Source: Planctomycetaceae bacterium (GTDB taxonomy: Bacteria > Planctomycetota > UBA1135 > GCA-002686595). From it: a stretch of DNA of 5,110 bases. Position 1 is the stretch's first letter, and each line of letters begins with the position of its first letter. Positions 4,362 through 5,110 of this stretch are shown one piece after another. Location: assembly GCA_013360535.1 (NCBI GenBank), contig JABWBL010000296.1, positions 1 to 5,110 of the forward strand. Reading direction: 5' to 3'. The notes beneath the pieces were generated by a model. The model was given only the letters and a program-made list of their open reading frames with translations, did no database searches and was not told the origin of the DNA. The position numbers and the translations under genes are program-made.

Positions 4362-5110
4362 CTAGGGCCGTGCGCGCACGACGACGCGCACGGAACGTGG
4401 CCCGTCGTCGGTGACGTCGAAGTCCACCGGCAAGAAGCGCCGGACGACGTCGATCTGGGTCCGCGAGTGCTGCGAGAGCGGCAAGGTGCGGAACGTGCCG
4501 CCGCCGGCGAGCGCGAGCGGGATGAGGAGCTGGTCGGCGAGATGTTCGCCCACGGGCGCGTCGCTCTCGAGGTAGTCACGCAGCGCATCGACGGCGCGAT
4601 CGGCGACCGTGATCGAGCGCACCGAGCGCTCTCCGAACGAGCTCGCGAGCTCGCTCGCGTGCTCGTGCTCCACGGCGAGCAGCAGCGCGTTGCCGGGCCC
4701 CGCGCTCTCGACCTCGCGCAGCTCGAAATCGGCGTCGTCCCAGTTGAGGCGCGACTTGACCCGGCGCCATTCGCTCTCGGCGATCGCGGTCGAAAGCTGC
4801 GAGAGCAGGATCGTCGCGCGGCGACGCACGAAGGCGCCGCGCTGCAGCCACTCGACACGACGCAGCTCGCCGGGAACGCGCAGGCGCGCCCGCAGGAGAC
4901 CACCACCTGCAGCGACGAAGCCGTGGCGCTCGAGTTGCAGGTCGAGCTCGATCCCCACCGCCCGCAGCGCGGGCACGAAGCAGCGCTCGAGGAACTCGAA
5001 CGGCGGTGCGAGCGGATTGTGCGTGCCGCCCTCGAGCTCGAGTTCGCTCTCGCCGCCCGCGACGACCAGCGCGGGCAGCACGGTCTGCAGCACGAGCGCG
5101 GTGCTCCCGG
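4362..5110 (-). CDS. rtcA: RNA 3'-terminal phosphate cyclase RtcA, N-terminus beyond the window
   Basis: RtcA converts an RNA 3'-phosphate to a 2',3'-cyclic phosphate with ATP, through an enzyme-AMP intermediate, in the cytoplasm; it is linked to RNA repair. The frame is open to the right edge, and the visible part begins GSTALVLQTVLPAL, a typical internal RtcA stretch. The GTG at 5093 inside it is therefore not the start, and roughly 90-100 residues are missing. In the 248 visible residues: GGTHNPLAPPFEFLE (27-41), PGNALLL (138-144), FGERS (158-162), HLADQLLIPLALAGGG (189-204), and LSQHSRTQIDVVRRFLPV (211-228), where His214 matches the adenylated catalytic histidine (His309 in E. coli RtcA). 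It lies 34 residues from the C-terminus, close to the usual distance. The stop at 4362-4364 is 12 bases before the lipoprotein gene, so the two are probably one operon. No rtcB ligase gene is visible, but the upstream side is unseen. Confidence 0.93.
   Translation of the reverse strand, partial: GSTALVLQTVLPALVVAGGESELELEGGTHNPLAPPFEFLERCFVPALRAVGIELDLQLERHGFVAAGGGLLRARLRVPGELRRVEWLQRGAFVRRRATILLSQLSTAIAESEWRRVKSRLNWDDADFELREVESAGPGNALLLAVEHEHASELASSFGERSVRSITVADRAVDALRDYLESDAPVGEHLADQLLIPLALAGGGTFRTLPLSQHSRTQIDVVRRFLPVDFDVTDDGPRSVRVVVRARP

Noticed and set aside
2321..4414. Plus-strand frame of 697 codons crossing the metallopeptidase, the convergent gap and the lipoprotein gene
   Set aside because: It is out of frame with a motif-bearing gene and antisense to another, and is very rich in Arg and Ala. 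A long open frame is expected by chance because stop codons are rare in this GC-rich DNA.
5091..5093. GTG at 5093 as the start of rtcA
   Set aside because: The open frame continues to the window edge with GSTAL directly before it, matching conserved internal RtcA sequence, so the GTG codes for an internal valine.

Overview
This is high-GC bacterial DNA (about two thirds G+C by eye) with strong G/C bias at third codon positions. It holds four protein-coding genes and no recognisable rRNA, tRNA, CRISPR array or insertion sequence. The best guess for the source is a marine-type Planctomycetota bacterium. This rests mainly on the C-terminal module of the first gene, which starts with Tyr-Cys-Thr and carries a 'WxAGDTVWAQAWFRDP' stretch; I remember that module as common in secreted planctomycete proteins. 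Myxococcota or another GC-rich Gram-negative phylum cannot be excluded.

Layout. Positions 1-240 are non-coding and dense in hairpins, including a textbook Rho-independent terminator (142-176) for the gene to its right. Positions 241-2058 (minus) encode a 605-residue exported, cysteine-rich, multi-domain protein: signal peptide, P-domain-like module, fibronectin-III-like module, second P-domain-like module, then the YCT-type C-terminal module. A divergent intergenic region (about 2059-2294) carries two good ribosome binding sites, a leader hairpin and a small cluster of CGTGA/TCACG inverted repeats. Positions 2295-3731 (plus) encode an exported DUF4932-type putative zinc metallopeptidase with an HELCH motif and a C-terminal SbsA-like Ig domain. 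It converges, with an 18-base gap, on a minus-strand pair: rtcA (RNA 3'-terminal phosphate cyclase, 4362 to the right edge, N-terminus outside the window) followed 12 bases later by a DUF2459-like lipoprotein gene (3750-4349).

How the genes relate. The two divergent genes both encode secreted proteins and may share a regulatory region, but nothing in the sequence proves joint function. The rtcA-lipoprotein pair looks like one transcription unit, although an RNA-repair enzyme and an envelope lipoprotein have no obvious shared pathway. I see no convincing new defence or mobile system. The points most worth a second look are the reciprocal hairpin arrangement at the terminator, the internally duplicated P-domain protein without a catalytic domain, the metallopeptidase-Ig fusion, and the unusual rtcA partner.
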